DNA from: a virus
DNA length: 64,000 nucleotides
Reading direction: 5' to 3' (one strand)
Virus record (IMG/VR): IMGVR_UViG_3300048919_000123
Location: 19,665 to 83,664 of that record
Below, piece after piece: positions 17,534 to 23,662 of this stretch. The translations under genes and the position numbers were made by a program. Within the stretch, counting starts at the first letter, position 1, and each line of letters begins with the position of its first letter. Below the pieces are notes generated by a model that saw only the letters and a program-made list of their open reading frames with translations, ran no database searches and was not told the DNA's origin.

Positions 17534-18196
17534 TTACTTGCAGTCGTCAATATCTCGTTCGGCTTGCGAGCGCTCATCAATGACTGCCCCGGCCAGCACT
17601 TGTGCCTGGCTGCGCGAGTCGATCTCACCGTCAGTGATCTTCGCTTGGCTGATCGTGCAGTTCTGCCGGCCGTACTCGCTCAGCGAGCCGTCGGCATTGA
17701 AGGCCTTTCCTATTTCGAACTCGAAGGGCTTCACGATCACCTGGTGCGCCAGCGAGGATTCTTCCACCGGACGCTCGGACACCGACCCACTGAACGCCGA
17801 TCGCAGGATATGCAGCCCTCCAATGATCGAGTTCCGCGCCAGCCAGGCAGCGGACTGATCCACACCGTCGTACTTGTCGAGCATCTCGATATCGGTGTAC
17901 AGCGTCCGGAACTTTTCCTCGAGCTCGTCCACCCGCTGGCGGCGTACTTCGTGGAAGCGCGCACGGTCGCTCAGATCCGCTTCGCCGATCAGATGGTCTG
18001 GCAGCCGGCCCGACTCACGGAGTTCTTCACCCAGTGGCGTGTCGCGGATCGCCGTGGCGATCTCGTTCAGCCCGGTCTTCACATCTTCCAGGCTGATACC
18101 CACCTCAAACCCCGAGGCGTAGGTTTGCCCGCTTTCGCTGGTGCCGAGCACGATTCGGCCCACGATCTGGTCAGGTCGGTCATTGGATTGGCTCAT
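17534..18196 (-). CDS. Hypothetical protein, 220 aa
   Basis: Starts at ATG 18196 with AAGGAG upstream (MSQSNDRPDQIVGRIVLGTS). Mixed helical protein with an Arg-rich middle (LSDRARFHEVRRQRVDELEE) and an acidic C-terminus; no motif recognised. It overlaps the end of the small membrane protein gene by 17 bases, so it is co-translated with it and with acb2. Its stop (TAA) is fused to a copy of the border element (TCTCGCTAATCTCCGGG). Confidence 0.75.
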   Translation of the reverse strand: MSQSNDRPDQIVGRIVLGTSESGQTYASGFEVGISLEDVKTGLNEIATAIRDTPLGEELRESGRLPDHLIGEADLSDRARFHEVRRQRVDELEEKFRTLYTDIEMLDKYDGVDQSAAWLARNSIIGGLHILRSAFSGSVSERPVEESSLAHQVIVKPFEFEIGKAFNADGSLSEYGRQNCTISQAKITDGEIDSRSQAQVLAGAVIDERSQAERDIDDCK

Positions 18197-18350
18197 TGGT
18201 CTTCTCCTTTTTGCTCCCGCCACGCAGCCAGTAACCGGCAAAGAAGCACACGGTGAAGGCAATGAAGTGGGTGTAGTTGAGGGTCGGCAGCCAGGCCGCG
18301 ATGGCGTAGACCACGGCGATCAGGGTGTCTTGAACGGGTACGTCTTCCAT
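18180..18350 (-). CDS. Small two-helix membrane protein
   Basis: 56 aa, ATG at 18350 one base after the acb2 stop. It has two hydrophobic segments (about 8-26, TLIAVVYAIAAWLPTL, and about 30-45, HFIAFTVCFFAGYWL) and a positively charged tail RGGSKKEKTNEPIQ. A holin-like or membrane-defence role is possible. No endolysin is adjacent, so I do not call it a holin. Confidence 0.7.
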   Translation of the reverse strand: MEDVPVQDTLIAVVYAIAAWLPTLNYTHFIAFTVCFFAGYWLRGGSKKEKTNEPIQ

Positions 18351-18351
18351 G

Positions 18352-18585
18352 TCACTTCTCGAAGGGGTCAGCTGGGCGAGCAACCCCGCGGACGAACCAC
18401 ATGAACCCTTGTTGCAGCTGACTTCTGGCGATAGCCAGCGCACGTTGGTCTACGTTGGGGATTTCACTGATCTGCTTGAACAGCGCACCGGTGTCGGCTT
18501 CCAGAGCCTTGATCGAATTCATGCCGTCGATCTCACTCTGGGTCAGATCTCGGTAACCTGTGATCTTTTTATGCTGGTTGTCCAT
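18352..18585 (-). CDS. acb2: Acb2-like anti-CBASS cyclic nucleotide sponge
   Basis: 77 aa. The N-terminus MDNQHKKITGYRDLTQSEID and the C-terminal helix ALAIARSQLQQGFMWFVRGV with ARPADPF match the Acb2/Tad1 hairpin family (T4 Vs.4 relatives). Known members form hexamers that bind cyclic di- and trinucleotides, keeping CBASS effectors inactive. Two helices joined by a short turn account for the whole protein. It has its own promoter and begins a small operon (acb2, membrane protein, 220-aa protein), consistent with early expression. Family call from remembered consensus; ligand specificity cannot be read from the sequence. Confidence 0.88.
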   Translation of the reverse strand: MDNQHKKITGYRDLTQSEIDGMNSIKALEADTGALFKQISEIPNVDQRALAIARSQLQQGFMWFVRGVARPADPFEK

Positions 18586-18595
18586 GTTGAGATTC

Positions 18596-18611
18596 CTCGC
18601 TGATTGGCGAG
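18596..18611 (-). repeat. Palindromic border element ahead of acb2
   Basis: Minus strand CTCGCCAATCAGCGAG, a member of the dispersed CTCGC-N6-GCGAG family. It begins four bases after the -10 hexamer of the acb2 promoter and ends ten bases before the start codon, so it would form a hairpin at the very 5' end of the mRNA or act as an operator. Confidence 0.75.
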
Positions 18612-18614
18612 CGG

Positions 18615-18643
18615 AGGATAGTCCGAAAAGAAAAAGACCTCAA
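18615..18643 (-). promoter_or_regulatory. Probable sigma70 promoter of the acb2 operon
   Basis: Minus strand TTGAGG (18643-18638), 17-bp spacer, TATCCT (18620-18615). The -35 hexamer lies inside the stem of the upstream terminator. Four of six bases match in each box; spacing is ideal. Confidence 0.6.
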
Positions 18644-18665
18644 GGAGGACTAGGCCTTGAGGTCT
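18635..18665 (-). terminator. Intrinsic terminator after the 164-aa gene
   Basis: AGACCTCAAGG, nine-base loop, CCTTGAGGTCT, followed on the minus strand by TTTTCTTTT. Eleven perfect pairs plus a T-run make this a clear terminator for the leftward transcript of the gene at 18723-19217. Confidence 0.9.
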
Positions 18666-18722
18666 GGGGTCGAGCTTTTCTGTCTGTGGCATTGCCTGCG
18701 TGCGTTGCTCACGTCCCGAAGA

Positions 18723-19217
18723 TTAGAGGTCAGCCTCGGTGATGTCAACGTAGTAGGCCTTTCCCTGCTCCAGGTGGGCGGCGATGTCGCTGCGCACGTT
18801 GTAGCTCAGGGAGCCATACGGGGTGTACTTGCCGAACACGCCGTCTTCCTCGGTCGGGTTGGGGCTGTACACGGCGCCGAAGGTGCACCGGGTCAACGGA
18901 TCGTCCGCGCTGCCCACGTTCGGGGTGAGACTGTGCAGGGTCATCTTCAGGCGGGTTGTGCGGCGTGGGGTGGCAGGTTCGATGTGAAGGCCCATGCCGC
19001 AGAGCGACTCGCCGACCTTGAAGGGCACGCTGTTCTCGTCGAAGCGTTTGGCGCAGTCACTGACGCTCCCGGTGTCGATGGTCGAGCGCTTCACGGCGTC
19101 ATGCTCTGCAAGTTGGCGAGCCAGGTTCTCAACGGCTGGCGGGGTGGTGATTGAGGCGACACTGGCGTCCAGAGCCTTGTGGGCTTCCTCGAGGTAGTTC
19201 TGGGTCTTGATGGTCAT
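18723..19217 (-). CDS. Hypothetical protein, first leftward gene
   Basis: 164 aa from ATG 19217 (MTIKTQNYLEEAHKALDASV), with AGGA upstream. Helical first half, beta-rich second half (GSLSYNVRSDIAAHLEQGKA) ending YYVDITEADL. No family recognised. It is the first gene leftward of the divergent control region and is isolated by a terminator, so it is probably expressed early and separately. Confidence 0.75.
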   Translation of the reverse strand: MTIKTQNYLEEAHKALDASVASITTPPAVENLARQLAEHDAVKRSTIDTGSVSDCAKRFDENSVPFKVGESLCGMGLHIEPATPRRTTRLKMTLHSLTPNVGSADDPLTRCTFGAVYSPNPTEEDGVFGKYTPYGSLSYNVRSDIAAHLEQGKAYYVDITEADL

Positions 19218-19548
19218 GGTGGGTGATCCTGTCGTGGAGGGTGTGGGTGTGGGTGTGGTGGAACGGCAGGATGGGGCTTGCGGATCTGGCGCCTGCGAGG
19301 GTGAAGCATAGGGTGGAAATTGAAAAAAGTAAAAAATCCTGACGCTGACCAAGGCAATGAAGCACGCCTCTGCCGTGCTAGAAAATAGGGGGCGGGGTGG
19401 GTCAAATTATTTTCACTTTTTCTACATTCTTCGCTTGCGCTTATAGTCTTATACCTCTAGTATTTGAACTGTAGACAGCAACACCGCCTCACCGCTTCAC
19501 CCGGCTGGCCCTTGGCCCGCCACTGGCTAGGCCTTTGCCTTGCCGCCC

Positions 19549-19560
19549 GCTCTTTAACAA
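19549..19560 (+). promoter_or_regulatory. rrn-type boxA antitermination site
   Basis: GCTCTTTAACAA followed by TTTGG, identical in its core to the boxA of gammaproteobacterial rRNA leaders, which binds NusB/NusE (S10). It lies about 640 nt upstream of the first rightward gene. Confidence 0.75.
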
Positions 19561-19700
19561 TTTGGTTCACCGCTATGCGGACTAAGCGACAACACCTGTC
19601 AGGCTCACTCGGGCCGGGCACGGGGAAGTCTTGCCAACGAGAATGATTATCAGTGTTATCTGCACTTCACCTGATAACCAGTACAAGCAAGACGTTCCAT

Positions 19701-19830
19701 TAACTCTATGCTGCTACCTGCACCACGAACGGGGTAACAGTAAAAAGACTAGACGATAGGACTACCCGTTTCCACTGGGGTACGTCATGCCACCCTGACA
19801 CGTACAGGGATATCTGAGGACATAGAGTTA
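19701..19830 (+). ncRNA. Candidate structured leader RNA (three-way junction)
   Basis: TAACTCTATG (19701-19710) pairs perfectly with CATAGAGTTA (19821-19830) over ten bases. Inside lie two further helices: CGGGGTA (19730-19736) with TACCCG (19763-19768, one bulge), and GTACGT (19780-19785) with ACGTAC (19800-19805). Together they form a closed three-way junction in non-coding DNA. It could be a put/nut-like RNA or a processed small RNA. Confidence 0.5.
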
Positions 19831-19919
19831 TTTACCGGTATCAACTAGTCAGGCCGACTCACTCGCCCACTGGGCAGTTAGATGTTAGCCAAACGCCACG
19901 CACCGAACCGAACTGTTAT

Positions 19920-19931
19920 CACTCTTTAACA
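19920..19931 (+). promoter_or_regulatory. Second boxA-like site
   Basis: CACTCTTTAACA, sharing CTCTTTAACA with the upstream boxA at 19549. Ten bases identical; followed by TTACT. Confidence 0.5.
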
Positions 19932-20059
19932 TTACTAACCGAACTATGCTAACCGAGACGCACGGGATACTAGCGCATTACCCAAGCATTACCCCAAACA
20001 TGATTCACCTATGCAGTATCACCGACATACACACAACGGTTAGACACACCTGAATAACA

Positions 20060-20088
20060 AGGGTTGTTATTCCCAAGATAACAACCCT
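20060..20088 (+). other. Hairpin in the rightward leader
   Basis: AGGGTTGTTAT, loop TCCCAAG, ATAACAACCCT: eleven perfect pairs. It is followed by CGCGATG rather than a U-run, so it is either a structural leader element or a terminator that antitermination must overcome. Confidence 0.75.
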
Positions 20089-20142
20089 CGCGATGAACTA
20101 AGCATTTAGAATTTGAACTCCCCTAACCCCAGTGGTTTAGAT

Positions 20143-20165
20143 CAAGTAGCTGTATCGGCTACTTG
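20143..20165 (+). other. Hairpin just upstream of the first rightward gene
   Basis: CAAGTAGC, loop TGTATCG, GCTACTTG: eight perfect pairs ending 32 bases before the start codon at 20198. A possible translational control or leader stem. Confidence 0.65.
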
Positions 20166-20197
20166 CCATAACTCACTAGCAATAAGGAATTAGAACC

Positions 20198-20983
20198 ATG
20201 GCCAAGAAACCACAACTGACCCTCACTGTGCAGGGCAAACAAGTTAACAACACCATCATTGCTGCCTACGCCAAGCGCGTTGGTTCGCTGGATGAAGTCC
20301 TGTCTGTCTGGGCTAACGCTGCAACCCTGCAAGTTGCCATCCACGGCAACCGTAACTGGATGGATGCCTTGTTTGATGTTCCAGTGATGCGCCTTGCTTC
20401 TGGCGCCCTGAGCAAAACCGGCAAGGAAGTGTTTAACTACATTTCCGCCCACTGCCCACGGGTAGTATGGAACAAGGAAAACAACACGGTCGGCATGACT
20501 AAGTTGCAGAAGGACAGCATTCTGGCAACTCACTTTATCGCGGTCGGTGCGACCGAAGAAAGCGAAGTGGTCAGCCTGCACCGTAACAAGTTCTACATGG
20601 CTCACGGTGACTTCGCCCTGACGCTGACCGCTTTCAAGAATCTGGTTAAACCAGAAGTCGAGAAAGAAGAGCAAGAGGAGAAAATGACCGCCGCCGCGTT
20701 CATCAAACAGGCGGACAAGGCGCTCAATTGCTTCAATGCGCAACGGTTTGTCGGCACCGAAGACGAACTGCTGACCGCCATGACCAAAGCAAAAGCGCTG
20801 TTTCTGGCGCTGGACGCCCAACTGGTCGAAGCCGAAAAAGCGAAACTGGCGAAACTGGCAGAAAGCGGTATTGCCGCGACCGCCGCCGACGTGGTCGACG
20901 TCGCCAAGGCCGACGAACTGCACAAGTCGGGTCAAGCCGGCAAGGCCCTGCGCGCTGGCGGCAAAGTCGCAAAAGCCGCCTAA
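20198..20983 (+). CDS. Hypothetical protein, first rightward gene
   Basis: 261 aa from ATG 20198 with TAAGGAATTAG upstream. Residues 1-155 form a mixed globular domain (GNRNWMDALFDVPVMRLASG); 155-261 are an Ala/Lys/Glu-rich helix with low complexity (KAKALFLALDAQLVEAEKAK). No family recognised. Being the first product of the long boxA leader, it is probably abundant and early. The final Lys/Ala-rich tail (KALRAGGKVAKAA) could bind nucleic acid, which is inference. Confidence 0.8.
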   Translation: MAKKPQLTLTVQGKQVNNTIIAAYAKRVGSLDEVLSVWANAATLQVAIHGNRNWMDALFDVPVMRLASGALSKTGKEVFNYISAHCPRVVWNKENNTVGMTKLQKDSILATHFIAVGATEESEVVSLHRNKFYMAHGDFALTLTAFKNLVKPEVEKEEQEEKMTAAAFIKQADKALNCFNAQRFVGTEDELLTAMTKAKALFLALDAQLVEAEKAKLAKLAESGIAATAADVVDVAKADELHKSGQAGKALRAGGKVAKAA

Positions 20984-21046
20984 CCTTACCTTTCGATCCA
21001 CGGCGGGCCAGAAGGCCCGCCGACGCTCACACACGGAGTAACGACC

Positions 21047-21460
21047 ATGCTTGCAGCCGCCCTGATTACCCTTGCCTGTTCCCTTGCCCCGGCCCAACCG
21101 GGAATCGCCCCACACGACCAGTGCGACCGTCTGGTGATGCAGCGGTGGGAAGGCCCGACCACTGAAGAGCTGGACGATTGTGTGAACATGGCCGAGTCCC
21201 TGACCCTGATGGGCCAGCGTTCCACCTGCGAATTGCAGCGCGCCGAGGAGGAACCCGCCGTCGCCCTGTACCCCGCGCCGCCGGTCAAAGGCCCAAGCCG
21301 CGCGCTGAATGGCAAAACCCTGGCCAGCCGCAACAGCGCCCCGGCCGAATTGTCGAACCGCGACCTGTACAACCAGCGCGGCACCGGGGTTGAGCCGCCG
21401 AAAGCGCGGTTCATCATGCCCAACCCGATCGTGCCGATGCCGGTCAAGTTCATGTACTGA
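21047..21460 (+). CDS. Hypothetical secreted protein, 137 aa
   Basis: Starts MLAAALITLACSLAPAQPGI, a short hydrophobic stretch with Ala/Cys that looks like a signal peptide, although a basic n-region is missing. The rest is Pro/Ala-rich with a run of charged residues and no recognised domain. ATG at 21047 with GGAGTAA upstream. A terminator follows directly, so it ends the first rightward unit. Confidence 0.65.
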   Translation: MLAAALITLACSLAPAQPGIAPHDQCDRLVMQRWEGPTTEELDDCVNMAESLTLMGQRSTCELQRAEEEPAVALYPAPPVKGPSRALNGKTLASRNSAPAELSNRDLYNQRGTGVEPPKARFIMPNPIVPMPVKFMY

Positions 21461-21903
21461 TTCACCCGAACTCCGCAGACTGGAGTCCCTTCGGCCAGGC
21501 GCGCTAACCCGTGCCTGGCCTTTTTATTCCGCGCGCGCCCGTGGGCGCGGGCCATGGTGATCGGCTGACAAGGTCAGTTTGACACTGAAAAGCAGTTGAA
21601 ATTTTCCCAGTAAGTCATTGATTAGCTGGGATTTTTAGGCAAAAACTTCAGAAGACTGGCGGCCGTCATCCAGACCGTCGAGCCGAGGAGATTTTCAGCC
21701 ATGATCTAACCGACCAGCCCCGGCAGGTGCCGCCTCACGCGGCGCCGAGCCATTTTCTTATCGGTAAAGTTACAAGCAACTCTTTGTTTCTAAAGCAATT
21801 TCTATTCGAATTTCTCGGTCGCCAGACCATCGAGAATGGCGCCGCTGTGGGTGACTTTCGCCCCGGCGGCGCCACCCTACCCCTGAGCATTAAGGAATTA
21901 GCC
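21461..21903. other. Gene-free interval with two terminator-like hairpins
   Basis: 443 nt. It holds a strong terminator (21493-21525) and a second terminator-like hairpin CCCAG/CTGGG followed by ATTTTT (21608-21632). After these come a GC-rich stretch and an AT-rich stretch (21765-21810). The tandem TTGACA/TTGAAA motifs near 21583-21600 lack a matching -10. No gene is supported before 21904. Confidence 0.6.
21493..21525 (+). terminator. Intrinsic terminator
   Basis: GGCCAGGC, twelve-base loop, GCCTGGCC, then TTTTTATT. Eight perfect pairs and a T-run, 33 bases after the 137-aa gene. Confidence 0.9.
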
Positions 21904-22371
21904 ATGTCGATCATGTCCCAACTCGCCGTCGCCATTCAGGATCGCGGCATCGACCTCAGCGCCGACCTCGACCTGCCCCAGCACCTGACCAACATCTACG
22001 CCTGTTCGGTCTACCGCTTCGACGGCTCCAACCCGCTGCACGTCAACATCGCCGCCGCCCATACCGCGGTGGCCGTGGCCAAGCTGGGCAACTGGTGCGT
22101 GACCAATCACGGCTTCCGGCCGTACCGCGCCAGTGCCAAGACCCCCGTACGCCGGCTGAAGATGGCCGACCTGATCCAGTGCCCCGGTGTGTACGACGCC
22201 GCGCTTCAGCTCGCCAAGGAGAATCAGGAGAGCGACGTGGTCACCGCCCTGCGCAAGATTCCGGCGTGGATCAGCCAGCAGACCGGCGTGCCGCTGCCGG
22301 TGCTCAACGTCGCCGACACTGACCGGCTGTTTCAGTCGCTGACCAACGAGATCGCCGCGCTGTCGGCGTAA
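21904..22371 (+). CDS. Hypothetical protein, 155 aa
   Basis: ATG 21904 (MSIMSQLAVAIQDRGIDLSA) with TAAGGAATTAG upstream, nearly the same ribosome-binding sequence as the gene at 20198; a longer in-frame reading upstream lacks one. Mostly helical with a small beta region; the segment LQLAKENQESDVVTALRKIP is amphipathic. No family recognised. Confidence 0.75.
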   Translation: MSIMSQLAVAIQDRGIDLSADLDLPQHLTNIYACSVYRFDGSNPLHVNIAAAHTAVAVAKLGNWCVTNHGFRPYRASAKTPVRRLKMADLIQCPGVYDAALQLAKENQESDVVTALRKIPAWISQQTGVPLPVLNVADTDRLFQSLTNEIAALSA

Positions 22372-22433
22372 CCCCCACTGCCGAGGCCACTTGCAAAGGT
22401 GGCCGTGAGCCCAGACACAAAGGTGCCCGTACC

Positions 22434-22829
22434 ATGGAACGCAACCGCTCTTACGTGACCACCCTCGATCACTGCAAAGACGCCGCCCTCAAGGTCTACC
22501 AGATGACCGTGCTGCTGCGCCTGAACGAGCAGCAGTTCGACGATGCCTTCACCACCGACGTCTACAGCAAGATGGTCGGCGGAATGCCGGGCGAACTCAG
22601 CCGCCTTGAGACTTACACCAACGGTCTGCAGGAGGCCTACCGGGCAGCCATCAAGGAATCGCTGTGCGAATTCGTCTTCATCCTGCGCGACGGGGCAAAA
22701 GTCCTTCAAGCCGATGCCCGCAAGTACGATCCGGTCACCCTGTTCGAGTCGACCTGCTGCTATTCGTGGAAGGACAGCTACTACAACTTCACCGAGCCCG
22801 TCGACACCGTGCAGGAGACCCAACCGTGA
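22434..22829 (+). CDS. Hypothetical protein, 131 aa
   Basis: Predicted helical protein (MERNRSYVTTLDHCKDAALK) with several aromatic residues near the C-terminus (CCYSWKDSYYNFTEPVDTV). No recognised family. Its TGA overlaps the GTG start of the next small membrane-protein gene, so the two are coupled. Confidence 0.7.
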   Translation: MERNRSYVTTLDHCKDAALKVYQMTVLLRLNEQQFDDAFTTDVYSKMVGGMPGELSRLETYTNGLQEAYRAAIKESLCEFVFILRDGAKVLQADARKYDPVTLFESTCCYSWKDSYYNFTEPVDTVQETQP

Positions 22830-23020
22830 ACTTCGCCGCCTGGCTGGCCACTCTCGGCCTTGAGCGCCACACAGCCGGCCTGATCGCCACCTTGGGCGTG
22901 TGCTGCGCTCTCACACTGCTCGGCGTGGCCTGTGTCGCCTGGTGCGAAGGCTGGCGACCGCCCCGCCAGCGCCCCAGCCCGCCGCGAGGCGCCACCCGTC
23001 ACAAGCCTGGGCAGCCATGA
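22826..23020 (+). CDS. Small single-pass membrane protein
   Basis: 64 aa from a GTG at 22826 overlapping the upstream stop (GTGA). One hydrophobic helix (about 17-40, TAGLIATLGVCCALTLLGVA) followed by a strongly basic, Pro/Arg-rich tail, giving an inside-positive orientation. Unknown role; small membrane proteins like this in early regions are sometimes superinfection-exclusion or host-takeover factors. Confidence 0.6.
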   Translation: MNFAAWLATLGLERHTAGLIATLGVCCALTLLGVACVAWCEGWRPPRQRPSPPRGATRHKPGQP

Positions 23021-23118
23021 AGGTGTGGCTGTTGATCTTGTTTACCGAAGGGAAACAGAAAGATAAGGGCATTTACATGCAAGGCCTGTGCCAAAATCCC
23101 CTCTATACCTATACCTAA
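23017..23118 (+). CDS. Possible 33-aa peptide
   Basis: An ATG at 23017 overlaps the upstream stop (ATGA) and reads MKVWLLILFTEGKQKDKGIY and further to a TAA at 23118. The overlap matches the coupling style of real genes here, but the length and odd C-terminus make it doubtful. Confidence 0.3.
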   Translation: MKVWLLILFTEGKQKDKGIYMQGLCQNPLYTYT

Positions 23119-23554
23119 TAAGTTATTAGTAGGGGGTATATAGGGGGGTATGGGGGGGGGGGAGAGAGGGAGGTAGGGTAGATAAATATTAAGGTGAGAT
23201 TCTCGTTTTTGGATTTAAATGCGGAGGCCTATTTGCAAATCTAATACTCGCTGTTGATTTCTAAGGGGCGCGAATTTGAAAAACGTGTTTTGCGTTTTTA
23301 TCTAGGGCGATAACGTCACCCTCGCCTACACCCAAACCCTCACCTTCCCTTCAACCCTACCTAAACCGGCACTCTCAGCCTCACCTTCCCCTTCCACCTT
23401 TCTTTCAGCGTACCGCCTCAACCCCGCATAATCTGCCGCCGTCACCTTCACTCACGCCTTATACTTTCAAGGTCGGCCTTACCGTTCGTCGACCCTGACC
23501 CTGAGGTCAGCTTTGCAAACCGTAATTTAAATAGTGAAGTAACCAGTTGGTACA

Positions 23555-23566
23555 TTATCGTTTTAT
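23555..23566 (+). repeat. 12-bp direct repeat, copy 1
   Basis: TTATCGTTTTAT, followed by ACAGGG. A second identical copy is at 23610-23621. The pair sits upstream of the 427-aa gene and may be a regulator or initiator site. Confidence 0.6.
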
Positions 23567-23609
23567 ACAGGGCAAAACTTGAACCTTTCTAAGAAACTGT
23601 CCTGATTTT

Positions 23610-23639
23610 TTATCGTTTTATGCTAATCTATAAGCATAA
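23610..23639 (+). promoter_or_regulatory. 12-bp repeat copy 2 overlapping a dyad
   Basis: TTATCGTTTTAT (23610-23621) overlaps the dyad TTATGCT-N8-AGCATAA (23618-23639), which ends 23 bases before the next start codon. Operator-like; possibly overlapping the promoter of the following gene. Confidence 0.5.
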
Positions 23640-23662
23640 CCCTCCTTAGAGCCCTATATACC

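Larger units (their letters stand above)
19218..20197. other. 980-nt divergent control region without genes
   Basis: No credible reading frame. The left part (19218-19460) is AT-rich and homopurine/homopyrimidine in places and should carry the divergent promoters, though no hexamer pair is convincing. The right part (19549-20197) holds two boxA-like sites, a three-helix inverted-repeat cluster and two hairpins ahead of the first rightward gene. It is best read as a long untranslated leader of the rightward transcript. Confidence 0.75.
23119..23662. other. Gene-free, strand-asymmetric interval; candidate origin
   Basis: 544 nt without a gene. 23128-23182 is G-rich on the plus strand with runs of 5, 6, 10 or more and several of 3 G. 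About 23310-23420 is almost free of G and rich in CCCT/ACCTTCC repeats. 23520-23640 is AT-rich with a repeated TTATCGTTTTAT and a dyad. This flip in base skew next to AT-rich DNA is unlike the rest of the window. Confidence 0.6.

Noticed and set aside
18180-18350. Holin call for the two-helix membrane protein
   Set aside because: Size and topology fit, but there is no endolysin or spanin nearby and it is coupled to acb2, so lysis is not supported.
19641-19662. GAGAATGATTATCAGTGTTATC, which partly resembles a Fur box
   Set aside because: About two thirds of the consensus matches, but the right half is poor and no iron-related gene is near. The bases also belong to the inverted repeat TTATCAG/CTGATAA.
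21583-21606. Promoter with TTGACA and TTGAAA motifs upstream of the 155-aa gene
   Set aside because: The -35-like hexamers are good but no -10 hexamer is found at 16-19 bp from either one.
23128-23182. Poly-G tract as a biological G-quadruplex
   Set aside because: Not rejected fully, but the run of ten or more G could be partly a sequencing or assembly length error; the exact count should not be relied on.
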